Below, one piece after another: positions 1-9,101 of a stretch of DNA of 64,000 nucleotides (its first letter is position 1; every line of letters begins with the position of its first letter). Origin of the DNA: Pseudomonas monsensis (GTDB taxonomy: Bacteria > Pseudomonadota > Gammaproteobacteria > Pseudomonadales > Pseudomonadaceae). Position numbers and translations under genes: made by a program. The notes below the pieces were generated by a model. That model did not search any database and had not been told where the DNA came from. It worked only from the letters and a program-made list of their open reading frames with translations. The DNA is taken from NCBI RefSeq assembly GCF_014268495.2, contig NZ_CP077087.1, positions 1,615,501 through 1,679,500 of the forward strand, in the 5' to 3' direction.

Positions 1-78
1 CAGACCCGCAGCACGGGATACGCTTTCCTGCTGGGCGACGGCGACGAAGACTTGCAGTTGACGGAGAGTAAATCGCAT
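1..78 (-). CDS. finR: LysR-family regulator, FinR-like (N-terminal fragment, cut by window edge)
   Basis: The first 26 codons of a gene read leftwards out of the window, beginning MRFTLRQLQVFVAVAQQ and reaching ESVSRAAG, which is the typical start of a LysR winged helix-turn-helix. It is divergent from the ferredoxin-NADP reductase gene. In Pseudomonas the LysR gene finR sits divergently beside fpr and activates it under oxidative stress, so the name rests on this arrangement plus the LysR start. The rest of the protein lies outside the window. Confidence 0.8.
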   Translation of the reverse strand, partial: MRFTLRQLQVFVAVAQQESVSRAAGL

Positions 79-213
79 ATCTATATAACCGATAACCCTT
101 ATCTTAATAATCCAGTTAACAGATATTGTCGTCGCTATTAGAATGCGATGCAATTGCGCACCGTCGGCCGTTTCCAGGCAAGCGCAGACCCAATATCCAG
201 GAGTCCCACGTAC

Positions 214-993
214 ATGAGCAACATGAACCACGAGCGTGTCCTCAGTGTTCATCACTGGAACGACACTCTGTTCAGCTTCAAGTGCACCCGCGATCCGGGC
301 CTGCGCTTCGAGAACGGTCAGTTCGTGATGATCGGCCTGCAACAGCCCAACGGCCGCCCGCTTATGCGCGCTTACTCGATTGCCAGCCCGAACTGGGAAG
401 AGCATCTCGAGTTCTTCAGCATCAAAGTGCCTGACGGTCCGCTGACTTCGCAACTGCAGCACCTGAAGGAAGGCGACGAGATCATCATCTCGAAAAAGCC
501 TACCGGCACCCTGGTACTGGACGACCTGAATCCGGGCAAACACCTGTATCTGCTGAGCACCGGTACCGGTCTGGCGCCGTTCATGAGCGTGATCCAGGAC
601 CCGGAAACCTACGAACGCTTTGAAAAAGTGATCCTGGTGCACGGTGTGCGTTACGTCAACGAAGTCGCCTACCGCGAATTCATCACCGAGCACCTGCCGC
701 AGAACGAGTTCTTCGGCGAGGCGCTGCGTGACAAGCTGATCTACTACCCGACCGTGACCCGTGAGCCGTTCGAGAACCAGGGCCGTCTGACCGACCTGAT
801 GCGCAGCGGCAAGCTGTTCAGCGACATCGGTCTGCCACCGATCAACCCGCAGGACGACCGCGCGATGATCTGCGGCAGCCCGAGCATGCTCGACGAGACC
901 AGCGAAGTGCTCGACAGCTTCGGCCTGAAGATCTCGGCGCGGATGCGCGAGCCGGGTGATTACCTGATCGAGCGTGCATTCGTCGAGAAGTAA
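214..993 (+). CDS. fpr: Ferredoxin-NADP(+) reductase
   Basis: A 259-residue flavoenzyme that moves electrons between NADPH and ferredoxin or flavodoxin in the cytoplasm, used in oxidative-stress defence and iron-sulfur cluster supply. RAYSIASP at residues 52-59 is the FAD-binding signature and GTGLAPF at about 117-123 the start of the NADP-binding part; CGSP lies near the C-terminus. I chose the ATG at 214 because CAGGAG lies 9-14 bases before it and the length fits bacterial-type Fpr. The same frame is open upstream from 148, but that stretch has no family similarity and lies in the leader shared with the divergent LysR gene. Confidence 0.96.
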   Translation: MSNMNHERVLSVHHWNDTLFSFKCTRDPGLRFENGQFVMIGLQQPNGRPLMRAYSIASPNWEEHLEFFSIKVPDGPLTSQLQHLKEGDEIIISKKPTGTLVLDDLNPGKHLYLLSTGTGLAPFMSVIQDPETYERFEKVILVHGVRYVNEVAYREFITEHLPQNEFFGEALRDKLIYYPTVTREPFENQGRLTDLMRSGKLFSDIGLPPINPQDDRAMICGSPSMLDETSEVLDSFGLKISARMREPGDYLIERAFVEK

Positions 994-1030
994 GCCCCGC
1001 GCCTACAATTGGTGTTGTGGTGACACAGTA

Positions 1031-1067
1031 AAAGCCCGCGTTGCCTGAGAAGGCAGCGCGGGCTTTT
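1031..1067. terminator. Bidirectional terminator between fpr and trmO
   Basis: Inverted repeat with arms AAAGCCCGCG and CGCGGGCTTT flanked by A-rich and T-rich runs. It lies between two convergent genes and can serve both. Confidence 0.85.
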
Positions 1068-1080
1068 TCGTTTCCGGGGA

Positions 1081-1788
1081 TTACGCCTCGGCGGGGATCA
1101 CTTCGAGCACGCGGATCTGCTCCGGTGTCGGGTAATGCCAGCGCACGTCCAGATCCCAGAATTGTGCGCCGTACTCGCGCTCGGGCAGCGGGGTTTGATA
1201 CGCCGGGCGCGGATCCTGAGCCAGACACTGGTCAATCAGCTCAACCAACGGCTCGTCGAGGCGCTGAGCGTGTGTGTGCGCCTGTTGCAGCGCCGAATCC
1301 GTCCACTGCACGTCAATCAGCTGTGGCGCGGCGCTGGCGATGCTGTTGGCGGCTTCGGGGATGATATCGGCGTATGGCACGTAGGGTTTGATGTCGAGAA
1401 CCGGCGTGCCATCAAGCAAGTCGATCCCGGAGATGAACAGGCGATTGGCTTCGACCTTGTCCAGTTTCACCACTGATTGGCCGATGCCGTTCGGTCGGTG
1501 CGTGGCGCGGGTGGCGAATACGCCCATGGATTTGTTGCCACCCAAGCGTGGCGGGCGCACTTTCAGGCGAGGTTTGTCTTCCAGCGCCTGATGGAACAGA
1601 AACAGCAACCAGACGTGGCTTACCTGTTCCAGGCCCTGCACGGCATCTCCCTGATCGAACGGCGCCACCAGTTCCAGCACACCACGGGCAGCGGGGGCCA
1701 GTTGCGGTTGGCGGGGGATGGCGAACTTCTCCTTGAAGCAGGAGCGCACGTAGCCGATGGGAGAGACGCTGTAAGTCATGGTTTGCAT
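1081..1788 (-). CDS. trmO: tRNA (N6-threonylcarbamoyladenosine(37)-N6)-methyltransferase TrmO
   Basis: A 235-residue protein of the TsaA/YaeB family, which methylates t6A37 in certain threonine tRNAs using S-adenosylmethionine. The N-terminal part has the family pattern IGYVRSCFKEKFAIPRQP, and the middle carries FATRATHRPNGIGQSVVKL with the conserved R-P-N-x-I-G-x-S motif, followed by GIDLLDGTPVLDIKPYVPY. Full length for the family. It is a single gene convergent with fpr. Confidence 0.93.
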   Translation of the reverse strand: MQTMTYSVSPIGYVRSCFKEKFAIPRQPQLAPAARGVLELVAPFDQGDAVQGLEQVSHVWLLFLFHQALEDKPRLKVRPPRLGGNKSMGVFATRATHRPNGIGQSVVKLDKVEANRLFISGIDLLDGTPVLDIKPYVPYADIIPEAANSIASAAPQLIDVQWTDSALQQAHTHAQRLDEPLVELIDQCLAQDPRPAYQTPLPEREYGAQFWDLDVRWHYPTPEQIRVLEVIPAEA

Positions 1789-1850
1789 TCGAGGCGGGGC
1801 AGGGTGGGCATGATAACCCGTCCAACCTCAAGTCTGGTGGTGGCAGGGCT

Positions 1851-1936
1851 GGCCTATTCGCGAGCAAGCTCGCTCCCACAGGGATCTTGTGCACGCCATA
1901 GATCTAATGTGGGAGCGAGCTTGCTCGCGAAGGCCG
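1851..1936. repeat. REP palindrome pair
   Basis: Two inverted copies of a REP sequence (TCGCGAGCAAGCTCGCTCCC and its complement) separated by about 30 bases, in the gap between the start of trmO and the end of rhlG. This is the doublet form typical of Pseudomonas REP elements. Confidence 0.85.
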
Positions 1937-1947
1937 CACCGCCGATG

Positions 1948-2718
1948 TCAGAGGCTGAACCCACCATCCAGCGGAATGATATTCCCGGTCATATAAGCGC
2001 CAGCCGTACTCGCCAGACTGATCGCCAACGCCGCCATCTCCTCCTCGCGCCCCCAACGTTTCATCGGGATCAGCGCCGTATCCTCAGCCAGCGCCTGCTC
2101 ATCGTTGCCGATATGCCGGGTCATCTTGCTCGGAAACCGTCCCGGTGCAATCACGTTGACGTTGATGTGCTGGCTGACCAGCTCCCGGGCCAGAATCCGC
2201 GACAACTGATGCAGGGCGGCTTTACTCGGCCCGTAGGCATAAGCCTGCTCGCCAAAGGAGGAAATCCCCGCCACCGAGCCGATGTTGATGATCCGCGCCG
2301 GATTCGCTGCCGAACCGGCCTTGCGCAACAACGGCAGAAACTGCTGGATGCAACTGAACACTGATGTCACGTTGAGCTGCATGACCTTTTCCCAGCCCTT
2401 GACCGGGTAACTCTCCAGTGGCGCGCCCCAAGTGGTGCCGGCGTTGTTGACCAGAATATCCAGGTGAGTGATCTGCTCGCCCAGTCGCGCGGCGAGTGCG
2501 TGCACGCCGTCTTCGCTGGCCAGATTCGCCGCCACGCCGTGACAAGTGCCCAAGGCACCGAGTTCTTCAGCGGTTTGATGGCAGGCTTCGGCGTCGCGGG
2601 AGCAGACGTAAACACGGGCGCCGGCCTCGACAAAAGCCTTGGCGATCATTTTGCCGATTCCACGGGTGCCGCCGGTCACCAGAGCGGTGCGGCCTTGCAG
2701 GGAGAAGTACGGATGCAT
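1948..2718 (-). CDS. rhlG: SDR-family NADPH-dependent reductase, RhlG-like
   Basis: A 256-residue short-chain dehydrogenase. The Rossmann motif TGGTRGIG is at residues 15-22, NNAG at 91-94, and the catalytic residues are S148, Y162 and K166 in YGPSK. The N-terminus MHPYFSLQGR and the sequence across the active site are very like P. aeruginosa RhlG, a beta-ketoacyl reductase first linked to rhamnolipid precursors; a direct role there has been questioned. No rhamnolipid genes (rhlAB) are nearby, so a general role in hydroxyacyl or lipid metabolism is more likely here. AGGACT precedes the ATG. Confidence 0.88.
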   Translation of the reverse strand: MHPYFSLQGRTALVTGGTRGIGKMIAKAFVEAGARVYVCSRDAEACHQTAEELGALGTCHGVAANLASEDGVHALAARLGEQITHLDILVNNAGTTWGAPLESYPVKGWEKVMQLNVTSVFSCIQQFLPLLRKAGSAANPARIINIGSVAGISSFGEQAYAYGPSKAALHQLSRILARELVSQHINVNVIAPGRFPSKMTRHIGNDEQALAEDTALIPMKRWGREEEMAALAISLASTAGAYMTGNIIPLDGGFSL

Positions 2719-2812
2719 GGCGAGTCCTGAGGATTAGGGATCAGTACACCCTAGTCGTCAGCCACGAAAAGCGGAGCCACTATTTTTGCAGGGAATGGGG
2801 GGCCATGCGGCC

Positions 2813-2890
2813 AGCTTCGAGTTGCAAGCTGCAAGCGGCAAGTAAAAGCAGGGTGGCCACTTGCAGCTTGCAGCTTGCAGCTTGGGGCTG
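2813..2890. repeat. Short palindromic repeat built of GCAAGCTGCAAG units
   Basis: Contains iterated GCAAGCTGCAAG/CTTGCAGCTTGCAG units in inverted orientation, between rhlG and the DUF1456 gene. Its sequence differs from the REP family elsewhere in the window. Confidence 0.7.
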
Positions 2891-2893
2891 CTT

Positions 2894-3361
2894 TTAAGCT
2901 CTCACGCGCAGCGTGAGCCCTTTGAGGAAATTGCGCAGCAACTGGTCGCCGCACGGACGGTAGTTGGTGTGGCCGACCTTGCGGAACAGCGCGCTCAGCT
3001 CAGGCTTGGACACCGGAAACTCGGCGGCCTTGAGGATCGCATGCATGTCGTCTTCTTTCAGCTCGAAGGCCACACGCAGCTTTTTCAGGATGATGTTGTT
3101 GGTGACCGGGACTTCGATCGGCTGCGGCGGACGGCTTTCGTCCTTGCCACGCTTGAAGATCACCAGACCGTCGAGGAAGTGCGCGATGACCTCGTCCGGG
3201 CAACGCACGAAACCTTCTTCGTCTTCTTCTTTCTTGTCGAGCCAGGTCACCACGTCGGCAAGGGTGACGTCCATGCCGCCGAGTTTGATGATCTCGACCA
3301 CTTTCTTGTCGCTGATGTCGAGCATGTAGCGCACGCTGCGCAGTACGTCGTTATGAACCAT
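2894..3361 (-). CDS. DUF1456 (YehS-like) family protein
   Basis: A 155-residue cytoplasmic protein made of two copies of the DUF1456 unit: about residues 1-70 (NDVLRSVRYMLDISDKK...GFVRCPDEVIAHFLDGLV) and about 87-155 (NNIILKKLRVAFELKEDDM...YRPCGDQLLRNFLKGL). The repeats share the pattern N-x-hydrophobic-L-x-x-hydrophobic-R and end in an FL-x-GL helix. The family is known from E. coli YehS but its molecular function is not established. The start at 3361 is preceded by AGGAATACC; an in-frame codon 11 residues earlier has no ribosome-binding site. Confidence 0.9.
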   Translation of the reverse strand: MVHNDVLRSVRYMLDISDKKVVEIIKLGGMDVTLADVVTWLDKKEEDEEGFVRCPDEVIAHFLDGLVIFKRGKDESRPPQPIEVPVTNNIILKKLRVAFELKEDDMHAILKAAEFPVSKPELSALFRKVGHTNYRPCGDQLLRNFLKGLTLRVRA

Positions 3362-3433
3362 GTCGGTATTCCTGATAAGCGTTGTGGGCAGCACGCGGGC
3401 GTACTGCCGGAATGTGTGGCGGCAGCGGAAGCC

Positions 3434-4144
3434 TTAGAACTTCTCTTTGCCGGACAGATAGCGCCACTGGCCGACCGGGACTTTGCCGATCGAGACGCCG
3501 CCAATGCGGATGCGGCGGATGCCGATGACCTTCAGGCCCACCGCTTCGCAGAACTGGGCAATGATCCCCGGCTGCGGATTCTTCATAGCGAAGCGCAGGC
3601 GGTTTTCGTTCTGCCAGCTGGCCTTGACCGGCGGCAGCTCCTTGCCCTTGTGAGTCAGTCCGTGCTGCAAGCGGTTGAGGCCGTGGGCGACCATGTCACC
3701 TTCGACTTCGACCACGTATTCCTGCTCGATCTTGGCCGCATCGGCAGTGAGCTTGCGCAGGATCTTCCAGTCCTGGGTGAACACCAGCAGGCCGCTGGCC
3801 TTGGGCTGCAGGTCGGCGCTGGCGGTCAGGCGCAGGAAATGTCCGCGCAACGGGCGTTTGCCATAGCGGTGCTCCTCGCTGAGGGTCTCGGCGCTCAGCG
3901 ATTGCATGGCGGTGTCGACATCCATGCCCGCCGGCACGTTCAGCAGAATCGTCACCGGCTCCGGCGCGGTGGCCTTGGCGTCCTTGTCGAGCTCGACTTT
4001 CTGGTCGCCCACCTTGAATTGCGGCTCGTCGATGACTTCGCCGTCCACGGTGACCCAGCCGCCCTCGATGAACAGCTCGGCCTCGCGGCGGGAGCAACCC
4101 ACCAGTTCGATGAGGCGTTTGGAGAGGCGAATCGGGTCAGTCAT
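3434..4144 (-). CDS. RsuA/RluF-type rRNA pseudouridine synthase homologue lacking the usual catalytic Asp
   Basis: A 236-residue protein with an N-terminal S4 RNA-binding domain (about residues 5-50, KRLIELVGCSRREAELFIEGG) and a pseudouridine synthase domain (EQEYVVEVEG, GLKVIGIRRIRIGG, PVGQWRYL). Family members normally carry G-R-L-D with the catalytic aspartate, followed by x-x-(S/T)-x-G-L-L. Here the aligned stretch reads ADLQPKASGLL, so glutamine occupies the Asp position. The RNA-binding parts are intact, so it may bind RNA without classical catalysis. The start follows homology; the ribosome-binding site is weak. Confidence 0.85.
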   Translation of the reverse strand: MTDPIRLSKRLIELVGCSRREAELFIEGGWVTVDGEVIDEPQFKVGDQKVELDKDAKATAPEPVTILLNVPAGMDVDTAMQSLSAETLSEEHRYGKRPLRGHFLRLTASADLQPKASGLLVFTQDWKILRKLTADAAKIEQEYVVEVEGDMVAHGLNRLQHGLTHKGKELPPVKASWQNENRLRFAMKNPQPGIIAQFCEAVGLKVIGIRRIRIGGVSIGKVPVGQWRYLSGKEKF

Positions 4145-4228
4145 GACAGGGCCGTAACAAAAAAGGGGTGGGCATTGTACCTGTGTGGTGCCGGTTAAGT
4201 CCGGTTCCATTTACAGGCTGTTCGTATT

Positions 4229-4321
4229 CCCTGTGGGAGCTGGCTTGCCAGCGATGCAGACGCCTCGGTCTGACAGATGCACCGAGGTGATGCCATCGCT
4301 GGCAAGCCAGCTCCCACAGGG
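4229..4321. repeat. REP palindrome pair (GCTGGCTTGCCAGC subtype)
   Basis: Two inverted copies of CTGTGGGAGCTGGCTTGCCA and its complement, between the pseudouridine-synthase-like gene and the GNAT gene. The core GCTGGCTTGCCAGC differs from the GCGAGCTTGCTCGC subtype found elsewhere here. Confidence 0.85.
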
Positions 4322-4333
4322 GGCCATGGTGTG

Positions 4334-4807
4334 TCAGCCGTTACTGGAGCGCTGCTGGTTCTGGCGCAAACGCATATGCAACAACGGATACGGCTGGCCC
4401 ATGCCATCGACTTCCGAGCGGCCGATCACTTCGAAGCCCTGCTTGAAGTAAAAGCCCTGCGCCTGCGGGTTCTGTTCGTTGACGTCGAGTTCATCGGCGT
4501 TCAGGTGTTGCATGGCGTAGGTGAGCAGTTTTTTGCCCAGGCCCTGGCCCCGATGGGCGGGATCAATGAACAGCATCTCGATCTTGCCCGCCGCGACCCC
4601 GGCGAACCCGGTGATGCGCTGCTGAGCGTCCTTGGTGCAGATCAGCATCACCGCATCGAGGTAGCGGGTCAGCACCAGATTGCGCAGCAGCTCGATGTAG
4701 CTGTCCGGCAGAAAATCATGGGTCGCGCGGACCGAGGCCTCCCAGACCCGGGTCAGTTCCTGATAATCGCTGAGTTTCGGCGTATGGATGACCGAATGCT
4801 GACGCAT
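4334..4807 (-). CDS. GNAT-family N-acetyltransferase
   Basis: A 157-residue single-domain GNAT protein. The acetyl-CoA binding motif A is IEMLFIDPAHRGQGLGKKLL (R/Q-x-x-G-x-G/A form) at about residues 75-94; motif B follows with NEQNPQAQGFYFKQGFEVIGR. It resembles the YjaB/YafP type of small acetyltransferase, whose substrates are mostly unknown, so I do not assign one. It stands alone between REP DNA and the rimO terminator region. Confidence 0.88.
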   Translation of the reverse strand: MRQHSVIHTPKLSDYQELTRVWEASVRATHDFLPDSYIELLRNLVLTRYLDAVMLICTKDAQQRITGFAGVAAGKIEMLFIDPAHRGQGLGKKLLTYAMQHLNADELDVNEQNPQAQGFYFKQGFEVIGRSEVDGMGQPYPLLHMRLRQNQQRSSNG

Positions 4808-4867
4808 GCCCGTCTGCCTCTTCTAATGTGGATAAGCGGGAGTCCTTCCCCCAGCAAACGATAGCCG

Positions 4868-4908
4868 TAAAAAAGCCCCGCATCTCGTAAAAAAGAGCGG
4901 GGCTTTGT
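4868..4908. terminator. Intrinsic terminator downstream of rimO
   Basis: Inverted repeat with arms AAAGCCCCGC and GCGGGGCTTT, A-rich on one side and T-rich on the other. It lies between the end of rimO and the start of the GNAT gene, both on the minus strand. Confidence 0.8.
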
Positions 4909-4954
4909 GTATTTGTTGCGCTGTCTGGCTGGCGATTTCTGTGGCCAGCAAGAT

Positions 4955-5126
4955 CTCTCCCCCTCACCCCAACCCTCTCCCCCAGAGGGGGCGAGGGGGA
5001 AGGGAGCTGATCTTCATGCTGTTCAAAACCTGAGTTCAACTCGATATTTCAAGTCGCTGTCATTCTGAAGAGCACCTCGATCAGTCCCCTCTCCCTCTGG
5101 GAGAGGGCTAGGGTGAGGGGCTTTTG
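4955..5126. repeat. Intergenic repeat of the CCCTCTCCC...GGGAGAGGG family (copy 1)
   Basis: Begins with a hairpin of CCCTCACCCCAACCCTCTCC type, has an internal stretch with GTTCAACTCGATATTTCAAGTCG, and ends with CCCTCTCCCTCTGGGAGAGGG followed by TAGGGTGAGGGGCTTTTGA. The last element sits about 10 bases after the rimO stop codon. Related elements occur at 33.98-34.40 and 43.32-43.63 kb in the same orientation relative to the adjacent gene. Confidence 0.75.
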
Positions 5127-5135
5127 ACGTTCAGA

Positions 5136-6473
5136 TCAGATCTGCTCAGCCCACAAATCGTATTCGTCAGCGTCAGTCACTTTGCACCAGACCTTGTCGC
5201 CCGGCTTGAGGTTGCTGCCGTTGTCGATGAACACGTTGCCGTCGATTTCCGGGGCGTCGAAGAAGCAGCGGCCCACTGCGCCTTGCTCGTCGACTTCGTC
5301 CACCAGCACTTCGATCTCGCGGCCGATGCGCATCTGCAGGCGTGCCGAGCTGATCGCTTGCTGGTGCGCCATGAAGCGCTCCCAACGATCCTGCTTGACG
5401 TCGTCCGGGACCACTTCCAGGTCCAGATCGTTGGCGGGTGCGCCGTCTACCGGCGAATACTGGAAGCAGCCGACACGGTCGAGCTGGGCTTCGGTCAGCC
5501 AGTTCAACAGGTACTGGAAGTCTTCTTCGGTTTCGCCCGGGAAGCCGACGATGAAGGTCGAACGGATAATCAGGTCCGGGCAGATTTCGCGCCAGTTCTT
5601 GATCCGCGCCAGAGTCTTGTCTTCGAACGCCGGGCGTTTCATTGCCTTCAGCACTTTCGGGCTGGCGTGCTGGAACGGGATGTCCAGGTACGGCAGGATC
5701 TTGCCGGCGGCCATCAGCGGGATCAGCTCGTCAACGTGCGGGTACGGGTAAACGTAGTGCAGACGCACCCAGACGCCGAGGGTGCTCAGCGCTTCACAGA
5801 GTTCGGTCATGCGGGTTTTCACCGGCGCGCCGTTCCAGAAACCGGTGCGGTATTTCACATCAACGCCGTAGGCGCTGGTGTCTTGCGAGATCACCAGCAG
5901 CTCTTTGACGCCGGACTTGACCAGACGCTGGGCTTCGTCGAGCACGTCGCCGACCGGACGGCTGACCAGTTTGCCGCGCATCGACGGGATGATGCAGAAG
6001 CTGCAGCTGTGGTTGCAGCCTTCGGAAATTTTCAGGTAGGCGTAGTGGCGCGGCGTCAGCTTGATGCCTTGCGGCGGCACCAGGTCGATCAGCGGATTGT
6101 GATCCTGACGCGGCGGCACGACTTCGTGCACGGCATTGACCACTTGCTCGTACTGCTGCGGACCGGTCACGGCCAGCACGCTCGGGTGTACGTCGCGGAT
6201 ATTGCCTTCTTCCACGCCCATGCAACCGGTGACGATCACCTTGCCGTTTTCCTTGATCGCTTCACCGATCACTTCCAGCGATTCAGCCTTGGCCGAGTCG
6301 ATGAAACCGCAGGTGTTGACCACCACGACATCGGCGTCCTGATAGGTGGACACCACGTCATAGCCTTCCATGCGCAGCTGGGTCAGGATGCGCTCGGAGT
6401 CGACCAGTGCTTTCGGGCAACCCAGAGATACGAAGCCAACCTTGGGATTGGCCGGCGCAGGAGTGGTGGACAT
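5136..6473 (-). CDS. rimO: Ribosomal protein uS12 methylthiotransferase RimO
   Basis: A 445-residue radical-SAM enzyme that adds a methylthio group to a conserved aspartate of ribosomal protein uS12. The N-terminal UPF0004 domain carries the auxiliary cluster cysteines C19 (SLGCPK), C55 (NTCGF) and C84 (TGCMG). The radical SAM motif CNHSCSFC gives C153, C157 and C160. A C-terminal TRAM domain follows ([25 protein letters not shown]...DLW). Length matches E. coli RimO. The start has GAGGTTAGAC before the ATG. Confidence 0.97.
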   Translation of the reverse strand: MSTTPAPANPKVGFVSLGCPKALVDSERILTQLRMEGYDVVSTYQDADVVVVNTCGFIDSAKAESLEVIGEAIKENGKVIVTGCMGVEEGNIRDVHPSVLAVTGPQQYEQVVNAVHEVVPPRQDHNPLIDLVPPQGIKLTPRHYAYLKISEGCNHSCSFCIIPSMRGKLVSRPVGDVLDEAQRLVKSGVKELLVISQDTSAYGVDVKYRTGFWNGAPVKTRMTELCEALSTLGVWVRLHYVYPYPHVDELIPLMAAGKILPYLDIPFQHASPKVLKAMKRPAFEDKTLARIKNWREICPDLIIRSTFIVGFPGETEEDFQYLLNWLTEAQLDRVGCFQYSPVDGAPANDLDLEVVPDDVKQDRWERFMAHQQAISSARLQMRIGREIEVLVDEVDEQGAVGRCFFDAPEIDGNVFIDNGSNLKPGDKVWCKVTDADEYDLWAEQI

Positions 6474-6763
6474 GTCTAACCTCGGTGTTTTGTGACGTCG
6501 CTTGCCTGGTGTGGAAGCCGACGGATGGGCGCTTGAACGGCGCCTCTGATCAAAAAGTGCGCAATTCTAGCGGTGAGCAACGCACTTGACCAGCTTTATG
6601 CAGAGAAATACGACGAGTGCTGCGCTATGCTTCGCGCCGTTGAGCTTTACCAATTTTTTACAGTCAACAAAACGTCTGTAACAACGGGTAAAACAGCGCA
6701 TGCTGCACCACAAAGCATAGTGCTTCATTCAAAGAAGCCGGTTCTGAGAAGTAGGAGTGTTGG

Positions 6764-8665
6764 ATGGGTCAGGCAAGTAGTCAGGCGGCGGGCGCCGAGC
6801 ATTCGGCTGCAAAACCGCTGAGCATGCTGGTCGCGGCAGTCGGGGTGGTTTACGGCGACATCGGCACGAGCCCGTTGTACACCCTCAAAGAAGTGTTCGC
6901 CGGTCATTATGGGGTGCCGGTCAATCACGACGGAGTCTTCGGGATTCTGGCGTTGATTTTCTGGTCGCTGATCTGGGTAGTCACGATCAAGTACGTGTTG
7001 TTCGTACTGCGCGCCGACAACCAGGGTGAAGGCGGGATCATGGCGCTGACTGCCCTGGCGCGACGTGCATCGAGCCGCTACCCGAAATTGCAGGCGGTGC
7101 TGGTGATTCTGGGGTTGATCGGTGCCGCGCTGTTTTACGGCGACAGCATGATTACCCCGGCCATTTCCGTGTTGTCGGCGGTCGAGGGTCTGGAATTGGC
7201 GTTTGATGGTCTGGAGCGCTGGGTGGTGCCGATGGCACTGGTGGTGCTGGTCGGGTTGTTTCTGATCCAGAAGCATGGCACCGATCGCATCGGCAAGCTG
7301 TTTGGTCCGGTGATGGTGGCGTGGTTTCTGGTGCTGGGCGGTCTGGGTGTCAGCGGGATCGTCAGACACCCTGAAGTGCTGAATGCGCTGAACCCGATCT
7401 GGGGTGTGCGGTTCTTCATAGTGCATCCGGGCATGGGGGTGGCGATTCTCGGCGCGGTGGTGCTGGCATTGACCGGCGCCGAAGCTTTGTACGCCGACAT
7501 GGGCCACTTCGGTCGCAAGCCGATTGCCCGCGCCTGGCTGGCGCTGGTGCTGCCGGCGCTGGTGCTGAACTACTTCGGCCAGGGCGCCTTGCTGCTGGAG
7601 AACCCGGAAGCGGCGCGTAACCCGTTCTACCTGCTGGCGCCGAACTGGGCGCTGGTGCCGTTGGTGGTGCTGGCCACCCTGGCCACGGTGATCGCTTCGC
7701 AAGCGGTGATTTCCGGTGCGTTCTCGCTGACCCGCCAGGCGATTCAACTCGGCTACATCCCGCGCATGCACATTCAGCACACCTCCAGTGCCGAACAGGG
7801 GCAGATCTACATCGGTGCGGTGAACTGGGCGCTGATGGTCGGCGTGATCCTGCTGGTGATCGGTTTCGAATCCTCCGGCGCACTGGCGTCTGCCTACGGA
7901 GTGGCGGTGACCGGCACCATGCTGATCACCAGCATTCTGGTGGCGGCGGTGATCCTGCTGCTGTGGAAATGGCCACCGCTGCTGGCCGTGCCGATTCTGC
8001 TCGGCTTCCTGCTGGTCGATGGCATGTTCTTCGCGGCCAACGTGCCGAAGATCATTCAGGGCGGTGCGTTCCCGGTACTCGCGGGGATCGTGCTGTTCGT
8101 CCTGATGACCACCTGGAAACGCGGCAAGGAGCTGCTGGTCGATCGTCTCGACGAAGGCGCGCTGCCGCTGCCGATCTTCATCAGCAGCATCCGCGTGCAA
8201 CCGCCGCACCGCGTGCAGGGCACTGCGGTGTTCCTCACCGCACGCTCCGACGCCGTGCCGCACGCGCTGTTGCACAACCTGCTGCATAACCAGGTGCTGC
8301 ACGAGCAAGTGGTGCTGTTGACAGTGGTCTACGAAGACATCCCGCGTGTGCCGCCATCGCGCCGCTTCGAGGTCGAGGCCCACGGCGAAGGCTTCTTCCG
8401 GGTGATCCTGCACTTCGGCTTCACCGATGAGCCGGACGTGCCGCTGGCACTGAAGTTGTGCCATCTGGATGACCTGGACTTCAGCCCGATGCGCACCACC
8501 TATTTCCTCAGCCGCGAAACGGTGATCGCCTCGAAACTCGAAGGCATGGCCCGCTGGCGTGAAGCGCTGTTTGCGTTCATGTTGAAGAATGCCAATGGCA
8601 ACTTGCGCTTCTTCAATCTGCCGTTGAACCGGGTGATTGAACTGGGGACGCAGGTCGAGATGTAG
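6764..8665 (+). CDS. kup: KUP/HAK-family potassium uptake protein
   Basis: A 633-residue inner-membrane low-affinity K+ transporter driven by proton symport. The N-terminus has the family signature [16 protein letters not shown], then about twelve hydrophobic segments (for example the [19 protein letters not shown] stretch followed by [17 protein letters not shown]), then a hydrophilic cytoplasmic tail from about residue 450. GTAGGAG lies 7 bases before the ATG. Monocistronic, with a terminator just after it. A 579-codon open frame on the opposite strand is a shadow of this gene. Confidence 0.97.
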   Translation: MGQASSQAAGAEHSAAKPLSMLVAAVGVVYGDIGTSPLYTLKEVFAGHYGVPVNHDGVFGILALIFWSLIWVVTIKYVLFVLRADNQGEGGIMALTALARRASSRYPKLQAVLVILGLIGAALFYGDSMITPAISVLSAVEGLELAFDGLERWVVPMALVVLVGLFLIQKHGTDRIGKLFGPVMVAWFLVLGGLGVSGIVRHPEVLNALNPIWGVRFFIVHPGMGVAILGAVVLALTGAEALYADMGHFGRKPIARAWLALVLPALVLNYFGQGALLLENPEAARNPFYLLAPNWALVPLVVLATLATVIASQAVISGAFSLTRQAIQLGYIPRMHIQHTSSAEQGQIYIGAVNWALMVGVILLVIGFESSGALASAYGVAVTGTMLITSILVAAVILLLWKWPPLLAVPILLGFLLVDGMFFAANVPKIIQGGAFPVLAGIVLFVLMTTWKRGKELLVDRLDEGALPLPIFISSIRVQPPHRVQGTAVFLTARSDAVPHALLHNLLHNQVLHEQVVLLTVVYEDIPRVPPSRRFEVEAHGEGFFRVILHFGFTDEPDVPLALKLCHLDDLDFSPMRTTYFLSRETVIASKLEGMARWREALFAFMLKNANGNLRFFNLPLNRVIELGTQVEM

Positions 8666-8681
8666 CTCTGCATCTACTGAT

Positions 8682-8719
8682 AGCCCCCGTCAGCCTTGTG
8701 GCTGGCGGGGGCTTTTTTG
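8682..8719 (+). terminator. Intrinsic terminator of kup
   Basis: Arms AGCCCCCGTCAGCC and GGCTGGCGGGGGCT followed by TTTTTT. Confidence 0.9.
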
Positions 8720-8777
8720 TGGCTTTGTATAAACCCCACATTCACCGAAGACCCCGTTCTCACAAAGGGCCGTGGTG

Positions 8778-9101
8778 TTACCTGCGATCAGGCATGTCTT
8801 CAGATTCGGCATTGGCCCGCACAGATCGTGGCATCAGTGTCTGAATCACATCATCCAGCAAAGCCTTGCCCATCACCGTCAGGTAATGCGCAGCCCAGGC
8901 ATGGCGGTCGGTGTCTTTGATGAAGGCCGCGTCCTCGGCGAAGGATTTGGCGAGGTATAGCAAGTCGGAGGATTGGGACAAGGCATCAATGATCGGGATG
9001 CCGGAGCGGACGTTGAAAAACGCTTGATCCGAGTGGTAGAGGAAGGGGGTGAAGCCGATGGTTTTAAGGTGTGCGAGTCCGTACAGATCAGTTTCGGTCA
9101 T
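8778..9101 (-). CDS. DUF3077 domain-containing protein
   Basis: A 107-residue protein of the small Pseudomonas DUF3077 family. The core is FFNVRSGIPIIDALSQSSDLLYLAKSFA, with the F-x-V-R-x-G-I-P-x-x-D-A-L pattern that marks the family; the second half has HYLTVMGKALLDDVIQ. Function is not known. AGGAGTAAC precedes the start. Its upstream region (about 9.1-9.3 kb) is unusually long and can fold into a structured leader, listed separately. Confidence 0.82.
   Translation of the reverse strand: MTETDLYGLAHLKTIGFTPFLYHSDQAFFNVRSGIPIIDALSQSSDLLYLAKSFAEDAAFIKDTDRHAWAAHYLTVMGKALLDDVIQTLMPRSVRANAESEDMPDRR

Noticed and set aside
148..213. Longer N-terminus for fpr
   Set aside because: The added 22 residues lack family similarity, while the ATG at 214 has a good ribosome-binding site.
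1948..2718. Rhamnolipid biosynthesis locus around rhlG
   Set aside because: No rhlA, rhlB or rhlC is present; rhlG alone does not indicate rhamnolipid production.
6725..8464. 579-codon open frame on the minus strand across kup
   Set aside because: It is antisense to a clear kup gene, its translation is low-complexity (rich in His, Gln, Arg) and it has no family motif. It is a by-product of GC-rich codon use.
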